In this document: positions 8,505 through 17,345 of the stretch, piece after piece | How positions within the stretch are numbered: position 1 is the stretch's first letter | Layout of the letters: each line of letters begins with the position of its first letter | Assembly (NCBI RefSeq): GCF_000621745.1 | Contig: NZ_JHXK01000020.1 | Span: forward strand, 62,001 to 126,000 | Source: Clostridium beijerinckii HUN142 | GTDB lineage: Bacteria > Bacillota > Clostridia > Clostridiales > Clostridiaceae | DNA length: 64,000 nucleotides | Reading direction: 5' to 3' | Program-made: the position numbers and the translations under genes | Notes under the pieces: generated by a model | Databases searched by the model: none | What the model was told of the DNA's origin: nothing | Seen by the model: the letters and a program-made list of their open reading frames with translations, nothing else

Positions 8505-10274
8505 ATGTTCAAAAAAGCTTTAGTAATGGTTTCTATTTTAGTTTTTCTTTTTTGTCCAATATCTACACTTAGTGTTTCAGCAGCCGACTTTACAAACGGC
8601 GTAGATGTATCTGGAAATACTGCAACAATATGGTTTAAGCCACTAGCAAACACTAGTTGGGTTGATGTACATTATAAAATTAATTCAGGAGCACAACAAA
8701 ATATCAGAACTACCTATAATAGCGCATCTGGAAGATATGAGCAAAATGTCACAGTATCTTCTGGAGATACTGTGAGCTATTCATTCACATATAATAACGG
8801 TACTCCTGCATATGACTCTCCTTGGTATAATTATACAGTAGGCTCTCCGTCTTCTCCTACGAAAGCGGTTACGTTCTATGAAGATATTAATTACGGAGGA
8901 TCTTCTGTATCACTACAACCTAGAAATTACACCTTGTCACAATTAAATACAGCAAAAATTCCAAATGATTGGATGACATCACTTAAAGTTCCAAGCGGCT
9001 GGACAGTCGAAGTATATGAAAACGATAATTTTACAGGGACAAAGTGGACATATACTTCAGATACACCATGGATCGGTAATGATGCTAATGATAAAATGAC
9101 TTCTGTTAAAATTTATTCAACTACAAATACTGGTGGTGATACTACTACTCCACCACTTAAATCCGGATTTGTTACTTTACAAGTAAAAAATAATACAAAC
9201 GGACAATATTCAAATGATCAAATTTACTGGGCTATTGTAGGAAAAGACCCAGCCACTAACCAATTTGTTCATGTAGATTTAAACGGAAACCTTATTCCTA
9301 TGAAAATTTCAGATAATGATGCAGCTGGTCATTTAACTAAAACTACTCCTGATGGAACATTTAACTATTCAAATTATTTCTGCAAAGCCAGTCAACAAAG
9401 CTATGCTTATATTCCCAAAATCATAGGAGCAAGAATGTACATCAGTTATGGTGAACCTTTATATATTAAAGTAAATCAAGCAGCAGATGGATTAATTGGA
9501 TATGCTGGACCAAACCTTGCAAACACTTCTGATCCTAATACAGGCATTATGTTTGAATGGGCTGAGATGGCATGGACTAATGACGGATTATGGATAAATA
9601 CAACAAGAGTAGACCAATTCTGTTATCCTTATAATATACAATTAGTAGGTAATAGCGGTTACAATAAAACTTATGGAGATACTGGAACACGTGCAGATTT
9701 AATGAATGCATATAAAAATTCTGTACCTGCTGAATTTAAGTCTTTAGCTCATTCTGATAGAATCTATGCCCCTGCTTCAGGGCTTGGAACTTTTACAGCA
9801 TCACAAACTAATGCTCACTATTTTGATAGTTATATCAATGACGTATATAGTTATTACGCAACCCATGAATTAACCTTTACATGTGATAGAGGAACTTATA
9901 GTGGACATGTTGTAGGCAGTGATTTTGTCTTCAATAAAAATGGTGGTGCATATAATCTTTATATACATGGGAAACCAAGTACACAAGAAGTTTTATTAGG
10001 AAATGGAATCTTTGATGGTGGAAATGATGATGAAAAAGCTATCAAAGCACAGGTTTGTGCAGCCTTTAACAGACATGTTATGCTTGATCCTGCACACTGG
10101 AATAACTCAGCCTATTTCTATAAAGATGCTCCTGCAAATTACTTTGCAAAATTCTGGCATGATCATTCTTATGAAAACAAATCATATGGCTTCTGCTATG
10201 ATGATGTTTTCGACTTCAGCAGCACATTGCATGTAGCTGACCCTAAGTATGCAATAATTAATGTAGGTTGGTAA
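8505..10274 (+). CDS. Secreted GH64 beta-1,3-glucanase with CBM56-like and beta/gamma-crystallin-like modules
   Basis: 589 residues. Signal peptide ~1-27 (ends SVSA-A). Residues ~28-112 resemble a CBM56-type beta-1,3-glucan-binding module; ~120-207 form a beta/gamma-crystallin-like domain (VTFYEDINYGG ... KMTSVKIY); ~220-589 match GH64, laminaripentaose-producing endo-beta-1,3-glucanase. Glu354 and Asp370 (in EWAEMAW and TRVDQF) have the 16-residue spacing known for the GH64 catalytic pair. GGAGGG precedes the ATG. It would act outside the cell on curdlan-like or fungal-wall beta-1,3-glucan, first in a run of secreted glycan hydrolases. A terminator follows at once, so it is monocistronic. 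Confidence 0.9.
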   Translation: MFKKALVMVSILVFLFCPISTLSVSAADFTNGVDVSGNTATIWFKPLANTSWVDVHYKINSGAQQNIRTTYNSASGRYEQNVTVSSGDTVSYSFTYNNGTPAYDSPWYNYTVGSPSSPTKAVTFYEDINYGGSSVSLQPRNYTLSQLNTAKIPNDWMTSLKVPSGWTVEVYENDNFTGTKWTYTSDTPWIGNDANDKMTSVKIYSTTNTGGDTTTPPLKSGFVTLQVKNNTNGQYSNDQIYWAIVGKDPATNQFVHVDLNGNLIPMKISDNDAAGHLTKTTPDGTFNYSNYFCKASQQSYAYIPKIIGARMYISYGEPLYIKVNQAADGLIGYAGPNLANTSDPNTGIMFEWAEMAWTNDGLWINTTRVDQFCYPYNIQLVGNSGYNKTYGDTGTRADLMNAYKNSVPAEFKSLAHSDRIYAPASGLGTFTASQTNAHYFDSYINDVYSYYATHELTFTCDRGTYSGHVVGSDFVFNKNGGAYNLYIHGKPSTQEVLLGNGIFDGGNDDEKAIKAQVCAAFNRHVMLDPAHWNNSAYFYKDAPANYFAKFWHDHSYENKSYGFCYDDVFDFSSTLHVADPKYAIINVGW

Positions 10275-10305
10275 TAAATTAAATAAATTAGACCATAAGA
10301 TTTGT

Positions 10306-10347
10306 AAAAAGATGCTGTATCAAAATTTAATGCAGCATCTTTTTTAT
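10306..10347 (+). terminator. Terminator of the GH64 gene
   Basis: AAAAAGATGCTG pairs with CAGCATCTTTTT and is followed by a T run. Confidence 0.85.
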
Positions 10348-10400
10348 TTTCTTAACTACTTTCATCAAACTAAAATACTTTATATTACATGCAAATTCAA

Positions 10401-10437
10401 AAAAATGAGCCAAGATAATCTTAGCTCATTTTTTTAC
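10401..10437 (-). terminator. Terminator of the GH18 chitinase gene
   Basis: AAAAATGAGC and GCTCATTTTT with inner pairing AAGAT/ATCTT; nearly fully palindromic, so it can work on both strands in this convergent junction. Confidence 0.85.
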
Positions 10438-10462
10438 ATAAAACTACAACTCCCTTTATCTA

Positions 10463-12295
10463 TTATTGAATTTGCCATAAAGCTGGCACAGCGCTTGGTT
10501 CCCAACCTACTAATGAAGTGTGAGCCTGAATGCATTTATAAGTACCGCCATTGTAAGTTACAATATCTCCAACTTTGTATGCATGATTTGCAACCCATGC
10601 ATTGTTAGATTCAGAATCTGGTACAGTTACTGTAACTTTGTTAGAGTTAACAGAATTTGTACTATCATATAGAACCACTGTATAATCATAGCTTCCCTTA
10701 GCCTTATTAGTAATAGCATAAGAAATGCTAACTTCGCCTACACCTGAAGTTAAAGCTCCCGTAGAAGCAACTGTTGTTCCTTCATATATCTTGTAGCTTG
10801 TTGCAGTATTATTTTTTGGAACTACAGCCGTTAAAGTATATGCTCCATTATTTACTGCACTAGCAGATAATATTGCTGGTTGTAATGTGTTATCTCCTGC
10901 TTTTGGAACTGTTACAGTTACTTGATTTGAAGTAACTGTATTGCTTCCATCACTTAATTCAGCTTTGTAGCTGTATGTCCCTGGAGCTTTTGATATGGCA
11001 TTATAGTTAAGCGTCTTAGCAGGTTGTCCAGCTGTTAAATTTCCTGAAGCTACTACTGTTGTTCCCTCATAAATTTTATACGAAGTTGCAGTATTATAAG
11101 CTGGAACTACTGCTGATATAGAATAGCTTCCATTAATAAGTTCTGAAGAACTTAGTACTGCTGCATTAAGTTTATTTACAGGTGGAGTTAAATTATTAAA
11201 ATAACCTCTAAAATAATTAGACCAATTAAAGTTTGTATATTGATCCCAATTTATTGACCAAGTCATAAGACCTCTTAAATTAGGATATTTATTGTTAATC
11301 TTATAACTTCCAACTGTTCCACCATTGATTAATCCATCTAAAGCACTTTGTACCTCAGCATTTGAAACATATCCATTTCCAGCAGTATTACAACATGGAA
11401 CACCAATAACTACTTGATCTTGTCTTAATGCTGGGAAGAAATAATTAGAATCATTATTTACATTAAAACCTGTTAAAAGCATATCTGCTAAAGAAGCATA
11501 GAATTCTCCACTTCCCATTGATTGAGCTTTACCATTAATGTCATTTATTGAACCTGAATTATAATATTGCACTTGAAGCCAGTTCAACTCATCCCTAAGT
11601 CCATAGATTACTGGTAGAAATGCTCCAGCTCTGTTATCGACATATGAATTTAATCCACCATAGTACGTATGTCCTAGTTGCACAAAGAATGCTTCAGGTG
11701 CCATAGTTAATACGAATCTACTACCATACTTAGCCTTTAATTGTTTTAAAGCACTAATTGTATTAACTATAACAGGTGTTGTTGGATTTTTAAAATCTTT
11801 GTCCCCTGCATTTAAATATAGAGAATGTCCTTCAAAATCTACATCTAATCCATCCAATCCATACTTATCAATAATAGTACTTACAGAATTAACAAAGGTA
11901 TTAACAGATGTGGAACTTGTTAGTTGAACCTCACCATTTTGTCCTCCAATAGATAACAATACTTTTTTTCCTTTACTTTGAAGATATTGAACATCACTTT
12001 TAAACTCAGTCTCTGTTTCATTATATGGGGTGAACCTTATATCCCCTGAAGTAACAGAGGTTGGTTCTCCAAATGAAAGGTTAATAACATCAAAGTTTGA
12101 TGAAACGTCCTTGAGTTTAATGTCTCCTGACCCATTATTAAAATTGTGCCAGTAGCCTACTAGTACATGATTGGGAATACTACTGCTTGTTACCGCTGAT
12201 GCACTATTTGAATTACCTAATACCACTCCTGTAACCATAAGGCTTGCCATAGCCATGACTGAAACTATCTTTTTAAAAAATTTCTTTTTACTCAA
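10463..12295 (-). CDS. Secreted GH18 chitinase with two Ig-like repeats and a C-terminal CBM5/12
   Basis: About 610 residues. A long signal peptide is followed by a GH18 barrel with SIGG and the catalytic motif DGLDVDFEG (Glu161 counted from the upstream GTG). The substrate-binding region resembles chitinase D / Streptomyces-type GH18. Two ~88-residue Ig-like repeats follow, each with TSYKIYEGTTV, then a CBM5/12 chitin-binding module (GDIVTYNGGTYKC ... LVGWEPS). I choose TTG 12295, nine bases after GGGAG; the in-frame GTG 12313 has no ribosome binding site. The binding module is closely related in DNA and protein to the one behind the GH16 gene, showing module shuffling inside the island. Confidence 0.92.
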   Translation of the reverse strand: MSKKKFFKKIVSVMAMASLMVTGVVLGNSNSASAVTSSSIPNHVLVGYWHNFNNGSGDIKLKDVSSNFDVINLSFGEPTSVTSGDIRFTPYNETETEFKSDVQYLQSKGKKVLLSIGGQNGEVQLTSSTSVNTFVNSVSTIIDKYGLDGLDVDFEGHSLYLNAGDKDFKNPTTPVIVNTISALKQLKAKYGSRFVLTMAPEAFFVQLGHTYYGGLNSYVDNRAGAFLPVIYGLRDELNWLQVQYYNSGSINDINGKAQSMGSGEFYASLADMLLTGFNVNNDSNYFFPALRQDQVVIGVPCCNTAGNGYVSNAEVQSALDGLINGGTVGSYKINNKYPNLRGLMTWSINWDQYTNFNWSNYFRGYFNNLTPPVNKLNAAVLSSSELINGSYSISAVVPAYNTATSYKIYEGTTVVASGNLTAGQPAKTLNYNAISKAPGTYSYKAELSDGSNTVTSNQVTVTVPKAGDNTLQPAILSASAVNNGAYTLTAVVPKNNTATSYKIYEGTTVASTGALTSGVGEVSISYAITNKAKGSYDYTVVLYDSTNSVNSNKVTVTVPDSESNNAWVANHAYKVGDIVTYNGGTYKCIQAHTSLVGWEPSAVPALWQIQ

Positions 12296-12470
12296 TACTT
12301 TTCTCTCCCTCACTTTAAGATTTTATTTATTTTGCCAAAAATATCAGTAAACTGGAACCCTTTTATAAAACATTTAATTTCCCTATTAATATACATATTG
12401 CAATTAGAGCATATGAAGAAGCATAATGATACATAATCTACTATAATACTAGCCATTCACAGTTAAATCT

Positions 12471-12507
12471 AAAAAAGATGACTCCTGTAAAGTACAGAAA
12501 TCATCTT
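12471..12507 (-). terminator. Terminator downstream of the GH16 gene
   Basis: On the minus strand, AAGATGATTTCTGTA pairs imperfectly with TACAGGAGTCATCTT, followed by TTTT. Confidence 0.8.
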
Positions 12508-12741
12508 CTAGAAGCTGCATAGCCCCTTTTTATAGAGATCTATTTTAAGGTTTATGCTTTCTCTTTTATATACATTTAATCTATTAATATTTATCCATTA
12601 CTATACATAACTTAAAATATTAATCTACAGTATCTTTAAATGTAACAACTTGATTTCTATAACTATCAACCTTAGCCTTTACTTGATTAGTTGTAAGTGC
12701 TGTATCCTTTTCATGGAATACCAAGTCTACATATTCTGCAT

Positions 12742-13173
12742 TTATATTAATACCCATAAAGCAGGAACATTTGATGGTTCCCATCCTACCAATGAAGTAT
12801 GAGCTTGAATGCATTTATAATTCTTACCATTATAAGAAACTATATCTCCAACTTTATATGCAGTATTAGGAGCCCAGCTTCCAGTAGTAGGATTGCTTGA
12901 AGCCTTAGTAGTGGCACTGATAGAATTACTCCAACTGCTTGTTCCATTAGCATTCTTAGCTCTAACAGCATAAGTATGTGTTGAATTTTCAGTTAAACCA
13001 CTATTAACATAAGGTGCTGTTACATTACTAATAATGTTATTATCAACTTTTAAATCATAACCTGTTGCACCTGATGATGCGTTCCAAGACACATTAATAG
13101 TAGATTGATTGCTAGCAGCTGCAGACAATCCACTTGGAACGGCTGGTGCTGTAGGTTCTGGTGTTGTATTAGT
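12742..13173 (-). pseudogene. FN3 and CBM5/12 tail cut off from the GH16 glucanase by an in-frame TAA
   Basis: Directly after the TAA of the GH16 gene the same frame continues through a Pro/Thr linker (TNTTPEPTAPAVPSG), a fibronectin-III domain (INVSWNASSGATGYDLK ... YAVRAKNANG) and a complete CBM5/12 (GDIVSYNGKNYKC ... LVGWEPS). There is no ribosome binding site or signal peptide, so it would be made only by stop-codon readthrough. A further 45-codon open stretch in another frame (to 12620) overlaps its end and is unrecognised. Confidence 0.75.
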
Positions 13174-13974
13174 TTACCCGTGCTGATATACACGAACATA
13201 ATCTACAAACATTTTAGCTGGGAATGGAGTTGATCCATTAGGATTACCTGGCCAATTTCCTCCAACTGCTAGATTAAATAATATAAAGAATGGTTTATGG
13301 AATTCTTCAGTACCATTAATATTATTTGCTATATTAGCTTCTAAATATTGTGTTCCATCTACAAACCATTTTATTGATGAAGCGTTCCATTCAATTGAAT
13401 ATACATGATATTGAGTTACATCGATATTAGGTGAAGCAGCGCCATACTGTGCATGCGTATTGTTACCAGTGCTATCCCAATGTATAGTTCCATGGATTGC
13501 ACTTTCATTATTTATATGTTCCATAATGTCTATTTCACCACATTTTGGCCAACTAACTTGAGAAATGTTTTCTCCTAACATCCAAAATGCAGGCCATACG
13601 CCTTGTCCAGCTGGTAACTTCATTCTTGCCTCTACTTTCCCATAAGTCCAGTTTTTTAATCCCTGACTTTTTAAGCGAGCAGAAGTATAATTCATCCCAT
13701 TATAATTTTCTTTTCTTGCTTCTATAACAAGATTTCCATTTTCAATTCTTGCATTTTCAGATCGATTAGTATAATATTCAAGTTCATTATTACCCCAACC
13801 GTCTCCGCCAGTTTCATATTTCCAATTTGATGTATTTATACTTGTCCCATTAAATTCATCACTCCATGCAAGATTCCATCCTGTATCAGCTTTCGCTGTA
13901 ACTGTTGGAATAAATGATGAAACCATAAGTGAAGAAATAACTAATGACATAATTAGTTGTTTTTTTCTATTCAT
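13174..13974 (-). CDS. Secreted GH16 endo-beta-1,3(4)-glucanase (laminarinase type), ends at an in-frame TAA
   Basis: 266 residues: signal peptide ~1-30 (ends TAKA-D), then a complete GH16 jelly-roll domain with catalytic motif GEIDIMEH (nucleophile Glu147, Asp149, acid/base Glu152) and Trp-rich substrate cleft (WPAFWMLGE). The GEIDIMEH pattern is that of bacterial laminarinases. Stop TAA (13174-13176) comes right after the final strand (YVRVYQHG), and linker, FN3 and chitin-binding module continue in the same frame; a single C-to-T change of a CAA codon would explain it. The enzyme should still be active but without substrate anchoring. GGGGGAA precedes the ATG. Confidence 0.92.
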   Translation of the reverse strand: MNRKKQLIMSLVISSLMVSSFIPTVTAKADTGWNLAWSDEFNGTSINTSNWKYETGGDGWGNNELEYYTNRSENARIENGNLVIEARKENYNGMNYTSARLKSQGLKNWTYGKVEARMKLPAGQGVWPAFWMLGENISQVSWPKCGEIDIMEHINNESAIHGTIHWDSTGNNTHAQYGAASPNIDVTQYHVYSIEWNASSIKWFVDGTQYLEANIANNINGTEEFHKPFFILFNLAVGGNWPGNPNGSTPFPAKMFVDYVRVYQHG

Positions 13975-13997
13975 AAAAATTCCCCCTATACCTCTAT

Positions 13998-14024
13998 TTA
14001 TTATTATTATTATTAGTAGTAGTA
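13998..14024 (-). repeat. Trinucleotide microsatellite in the GH16 leader
   Basis: Six TTA units followed by three GTA units on the plus strand. In the mRNA it lies between a poly-G stretch (14033-14038) and the ribosome binding site, about 25-50 nt before the start codon. Length changes would alter leader spacing only. Confidence 0.7.
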
Positions 14025-14270
14025 GTTTACTCCCCCCTTATTTACAGAAATATTTTATTAAACTTTGTTACCTTTTTGCTGAACTTTTTTCATATCACCT
14101 CCTAAATTAATTACTTTTAACGTACACTATATTATACGTAAAAAGATTCTATTTAAGTGGGATAAATTATAAATTAGAACAAATTATACAATAAATGTAT
14201 AACCGAATGCATGAAAGATCATTATTCTTTCTGAGACACACTTGAATAAAATTGTTATTACTACAATTAC

Positions 14271-15023
14271 CTATACATTAGATCCATTAAAAAAATCTTC
14301 TATATATTCCTTTGAATACGTAAATTCTGTTTTAAATATTAAGCTTACTACAATTATGAATTTCCTATTTCTCTCAATGGTTCTTTTATGTACCTGAACC
14401 ATTGACACTAATTCCTTTAACGGAATGGATTTATTTCGAATCAATTTTCCATATAAGTAATCATTATCACATAATTCTTTTGCAATTTTTATACACATAA
14501 TAATAGAGTCTCTGTGTTTGGGAATTTCTTCTCCAATATCATATATGTTTATATTAAACTCACTCAACTTTTTTTGAAAGAATTCCATTTCATCCTGTGT
14601 TTCTATATTCTCATATTGATTAAATGAATTAGATCTTAAATATTTTTCCTCAAAATTAATTTCATCTTCATTTTCAAAATAAGTAAATGGATATGCTTTT
14701 TCTTCTTTTTCACTTTTTCTATAATAATCTATAATTCTACTTCTTATTATCATGTCACAGTAAGCGAAAAAATTTTTTCCTTTATTTTCATCATAATTAT
14801 CTAACGCCTCATTAAAAGCTATCATTCCTATACTAAATATATCGCTGTACCTTATATCTTCATATTTTTTTGATACTTTAGACACAGACTTACCTATAAA
14901 TGGCAAATAGTCTTTTATTAATTTATCTTTTAATTTAACGTCACCGTTTCTAATTCTTTCTATGTATCCATATATTGATTTGTTATCTTTAGTATCATCA
15001 TAAAATAGTTTACTATCTGACAA
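14271..15023 (-). CDS. sigI: SigI-family RNA polymerase sigma factor, no adjacent anti-sigma gene
   Basis: 250 residues. Region 2 is clear (YSDIFSIGMIAFNEALDNYD ... RSRIIDYYRK, ~58-122), and the C-terminal SigI-type helix-turn-helix replaces the usual region 4 (SMVQVHKRTIERNRKFI, ~208-225). TTG start with AGGGGGG eight bases upstream. In Bacillus sigI is followed by the anti-sigma gene rsgI, and in cellulosome-forming clostridia each SigI is paired with an RsgI carrying an extracellular carbohydrate-binding domain. Here no membrane anti-sigma gene follows: the next gene on that side is the GH16 enzyme's leader. Its place in the middle of chitinase and glucanase genes suggests it drives them; this is inference. 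Confidence 0.85.
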   Translation of the reverse strand: MSDSKLFYDDTKDNKSIYGYIERIRNGDVKLKDKLIKDYLPFIGKSVSKVSKKYEDIRYSDIFSIGMIAFNEALDNYDENKGKNFFAYCDMIIRSRIIDYYRKSEKEEKAYPFTYFENEDEINFEEKYLRSNSFNQYENIETQDEMEFFQKKLSEFNINIYDIGEEIPKHRDSIIMCIKIAKELCDNDYLYGKLIRNKSIPLKELVSMVQVHKRTIERNRKFIIVVSLIFKTEFTYSKEYIEDFFNGSNV

Positions 15024-15505
15024 TACTTTTCCCCCCTACATAATAAATACCTCTTTATACCAATTACCGTAACGACCAAAATATACCATTCTCATATACT
15101 TAACTTTGCTCTAATATATAGGTTTTATAAATAATAAAATAAAATTTATTACACTCCTCTCTTATAAATATTTATATTTTACAATATAAGTAATTATATT
15201 ACATTTTATTACATTTGTATATATTGTTGTGGTTAAATTTTAATGTTTTACTAAAAAAAGTTAATTCTGTCCCACACAAAAATTACACATTTCTCGTATT
15301 GAATATAGTACAGTCATATATTCTATAAATTTCCTACAGTTTTACTTTTTTACAAAGTAATAGACAGTAAATATAGGCGTGAAATATTTTATTGCTTATT
15401 ACGCAAGAGAAAATTCTCTATTACTGCTTTAAGGGGGTGAACAATTTATTATTAAAATTACTTTCCCAAAAATTTTAATGATTATATGAGAGGGGTTGAT
15501 GTGTT
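15024..15505. other. Divergent promoter region between sigI and a chitinase gene
   Basis: 482 bp without a gene. It contains CCCACAC (15271-15277) and CGTATT (15295-15300), which loosely resemble the CCC- and CG-type boxes of SigI promoters although the spacing is long, and a 9-bp hairpin ATTAAAATT/AATTTTAAT (about 15453-15477) just before the chitinase ribosome binding site. Confidence 0.3.
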
Positions 15506-15516
15506 TTGAAACACGT
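15499..15516 (+). promoter_or_regulatory. Start-codon hairpin of the GH18 chitinase
   Basis: ATGTGTT - TTGA - AACACGT: seven paired positions (one G-U) with the TTG start in the 4-nt loop, placed right behind the ribosome binding site (AGAGGGG). The paralogous leader at 17346-17363 has the same geometry with compensatory base changes. Confidence 0.55.
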
Positions 15517-16750
15517 AACATTAAAAAAATTTCTTGCTTTTTTTGTAGTCTTTCTACTTACATTCACGCAAATAACACTAATGCCTAAAGCAGCAGAAAA
15601 ATCTGATAAAAAAAATGTTGTAGTTTATTTTCCTAATTGGGGTACCTACAACGCAGCTCACAGCAGCATATCTGTTGATCAATTACCTTGGGACAAGGTC
15701 ACTGTAATCAATCATGCATTCTTTGAAGTAGATTCAAGCTTTAAACTCAATTCTACTGATTCTTATGCAGATTTTGATAAATCTTTCCCACATTCTGAAG
15801 GTTGGGATGCAGATAAACTTAGAGGACACATGGGTGAATATAAGTATTACAAATCTCAATATCCAAATGTAAAGGTGCTTATATCAGTAGGTGGATGGAC
15901 AAGGGGTGCTAATTTCCATGCAATGGCCTCAAGTTCTAGTTCTCGTGCTGTGTTCATAAACAGTGTAGTAGATTTTCTAAAAAAATATCCATTCATAGAT
16001 GGAATTGATATCGACTGGGAATTCCCTGGTATTGATAGAAAAGCAGATCCAAATGATCAATTTGATAAAGGTTGCCCAGGTGGACCAGAGGACAAACAAA
16101 ACTTTACTTCACTTCTTCGTGAAATACGTAAAGCTTACAATGATAATGGATTGTCTAATAAAATGCTTACAATAGCAGCACCATCTGGATATGATAAAGC
16201 ACAATATACTGAACCTAACGTTTATGCTCAATACTTAGATTTTATAAACGTTATGACTTATGATATGCATGGGGCTTGGGAAACAACTACTAATCATCAT
16301 GCTGCAATATATCCAAATCCTAATGATCCATCTGGAACTTCTCCTGTAGATATAAAAAATAAATATAATACTGATTCAGCAATGAGATTGTACATGGATA
16401 CTTATAATATACCTGCAAGCAAACTAAATGTTGGAACACCATTCTATTCAAGAGGATGGAAAAATGTTGTGAACAATGGTGGAAGCCTACCTGGATTATT
16501 TGCTTCTGCAAATGGTGCACCAGTAGGTACATGGGATAATGCACAATCTCCAGGTGGACAAAACCCTTATTTCAAAATGAAGGAATTGGAAAAAACATCA
16601 GGTTACGTAAAATATAGAGATCCATATGCTAAAGTTCCTTATCTATATAATGCATCACAAGGAATTATGTACACATATGAAGATGAAGAATCTCTTACAG
16701 AAAGATGTGATTACGTATTAAATAACGGTTATGGCGGAATGATTGCTTAG
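15506..16750 (+). CDS. Secreted GH18 chitinase, terminated by TAG at the conserved barrel Trp
   Basis: 414 residues before the stop. Signal peptide ~1-30, then a GH18 barrel of the ChiA1/ChiB type with SVGGW and the catalytic motif DGIDIDWEFPG (Glu172), MTYDMHG and an inserted alpha/beta subdomain. The frame stops at TAG 16748-16750, where the family has the near-invariant Trp of the last barrel strand (GGMIA-W-EISGDD). The same frame then continues through the rest of the barrel and two chitin-binding modules. Losing the last strand would normally inactivate the enzyme unless TAG is read through. TTG start supported by the homologous leader of the gene at 17353. Confidence 0.88.
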   Translation: MKHVTLKKFLAFFVVFLLTFTQITLMPKAAEKSDKKNVVVYFPNWGTYNAAHSSISVDQLPWDKVTVINHAFFEVDSSFKLNSTDSYADFDKSFPHSEGWDADKLRGHMGEYKYYKSQYPNVKVLISVGGWTRGANFHAMASSSSSRAVFINSVVDFLKKYPFIDGIDIDWEFPGIDRKADPNDQFDKGCPGGPEDKQNFTSLLREIRKAYNDNGLSNKMLTIAAPSGYDKAQYTEPNVYAQYLDFINVMTYDMHGAWETTTNHHAAIYPNPNDPSGTSPVDIKNKYNTDSAMRLYMDTYNIPASKLNVGTPFYSRGWKNVVNNGGSLPGLFASANGAPVGTWDNAQSPGGQNPYFKMKELEKTSGYVKYRDPYAKVPYLYNASQGIMYTYEDEESLTERCDYVLNNGYGGMIA

Positions 16751-17278
16751 GAGATTTCAGGTGATGACCCAAATGGATTCCCATTAACTACTTTAATGGC
16801 AAACAAACTTGCTGGTGGAAGTAATCCAACAACCCCAACGGATCCAACAAACCCAAGTAATCCTGGTACTTCTTATCCTGCGTGGGATAGTAGTAAAGTC
16901 TATGTAAATGGAGATATTGTTTCTTATAACAACAACAATTATAAAGCAAAATGGTGGACTCAAGGTGATAAACCTGGTACTTCTGATGTTTGGGAATTAA
17001 TTGGAGCCGCTACACCAACTAATCCAACAACCCCAAGTAATCCAACTACGCCAACAACCCCAACTAATTCAAGTAATCCAACGGATCCAACAAACCCAAG
17101 TGATCCTAGTACTTCTTATCCTGCATGGGATAGTAGTAAAGTCTATGTAAATGGAGATATTGTTTCTTATAACAACAACAATTACAAAGCAAAATGGTGG
17201 ACTCAAGGTGATAAACCTGGTGCTTCTGATGTTTGGGAATTAATTGGAGCTGCTACACCAACGAATCCAAAATACTAA
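16751..17278 (+). pseudogene. End of the GH18 barrel and two CBM5/12 modules beyond the in-frame TAG
   Basis: In frame with the chitinase: EISGDDPNGFPLTTLMANKL completes the barrel, then Pro/Thr/Asn linkers and two almost identical CBM5/12 modules, each with NYKAKWWTQGDKPG and DVWELIGAA. Without the TAG the whole protein would be about 590 residues. There is no ribosome binding site for independent translation. The absence of any further stop or frameshift suggests the change is recent, or that readthrough occurs. Confidence 0.8.
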
Positions 17279-17345
17279 TTAAATAATAACATTTAAGTGG
17301 GAACGTATAATTTATATACATTTCAAAAAAATATATAAGGAGTTG

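Noticed and set aside
10312..10608. 98-codon plus-strand frame after the GH64 gene
   Set aside because: Runs through two terminators and antisense to the CBM5/12 of the chitinase; no ribosome binding site.
14033..14038. CCCCCC on the plus strand as a SigI -35 box
   Set aside because: It lies on the non-coding strand for the adjacent GH16 gene and is far from any plus-strand gene start.
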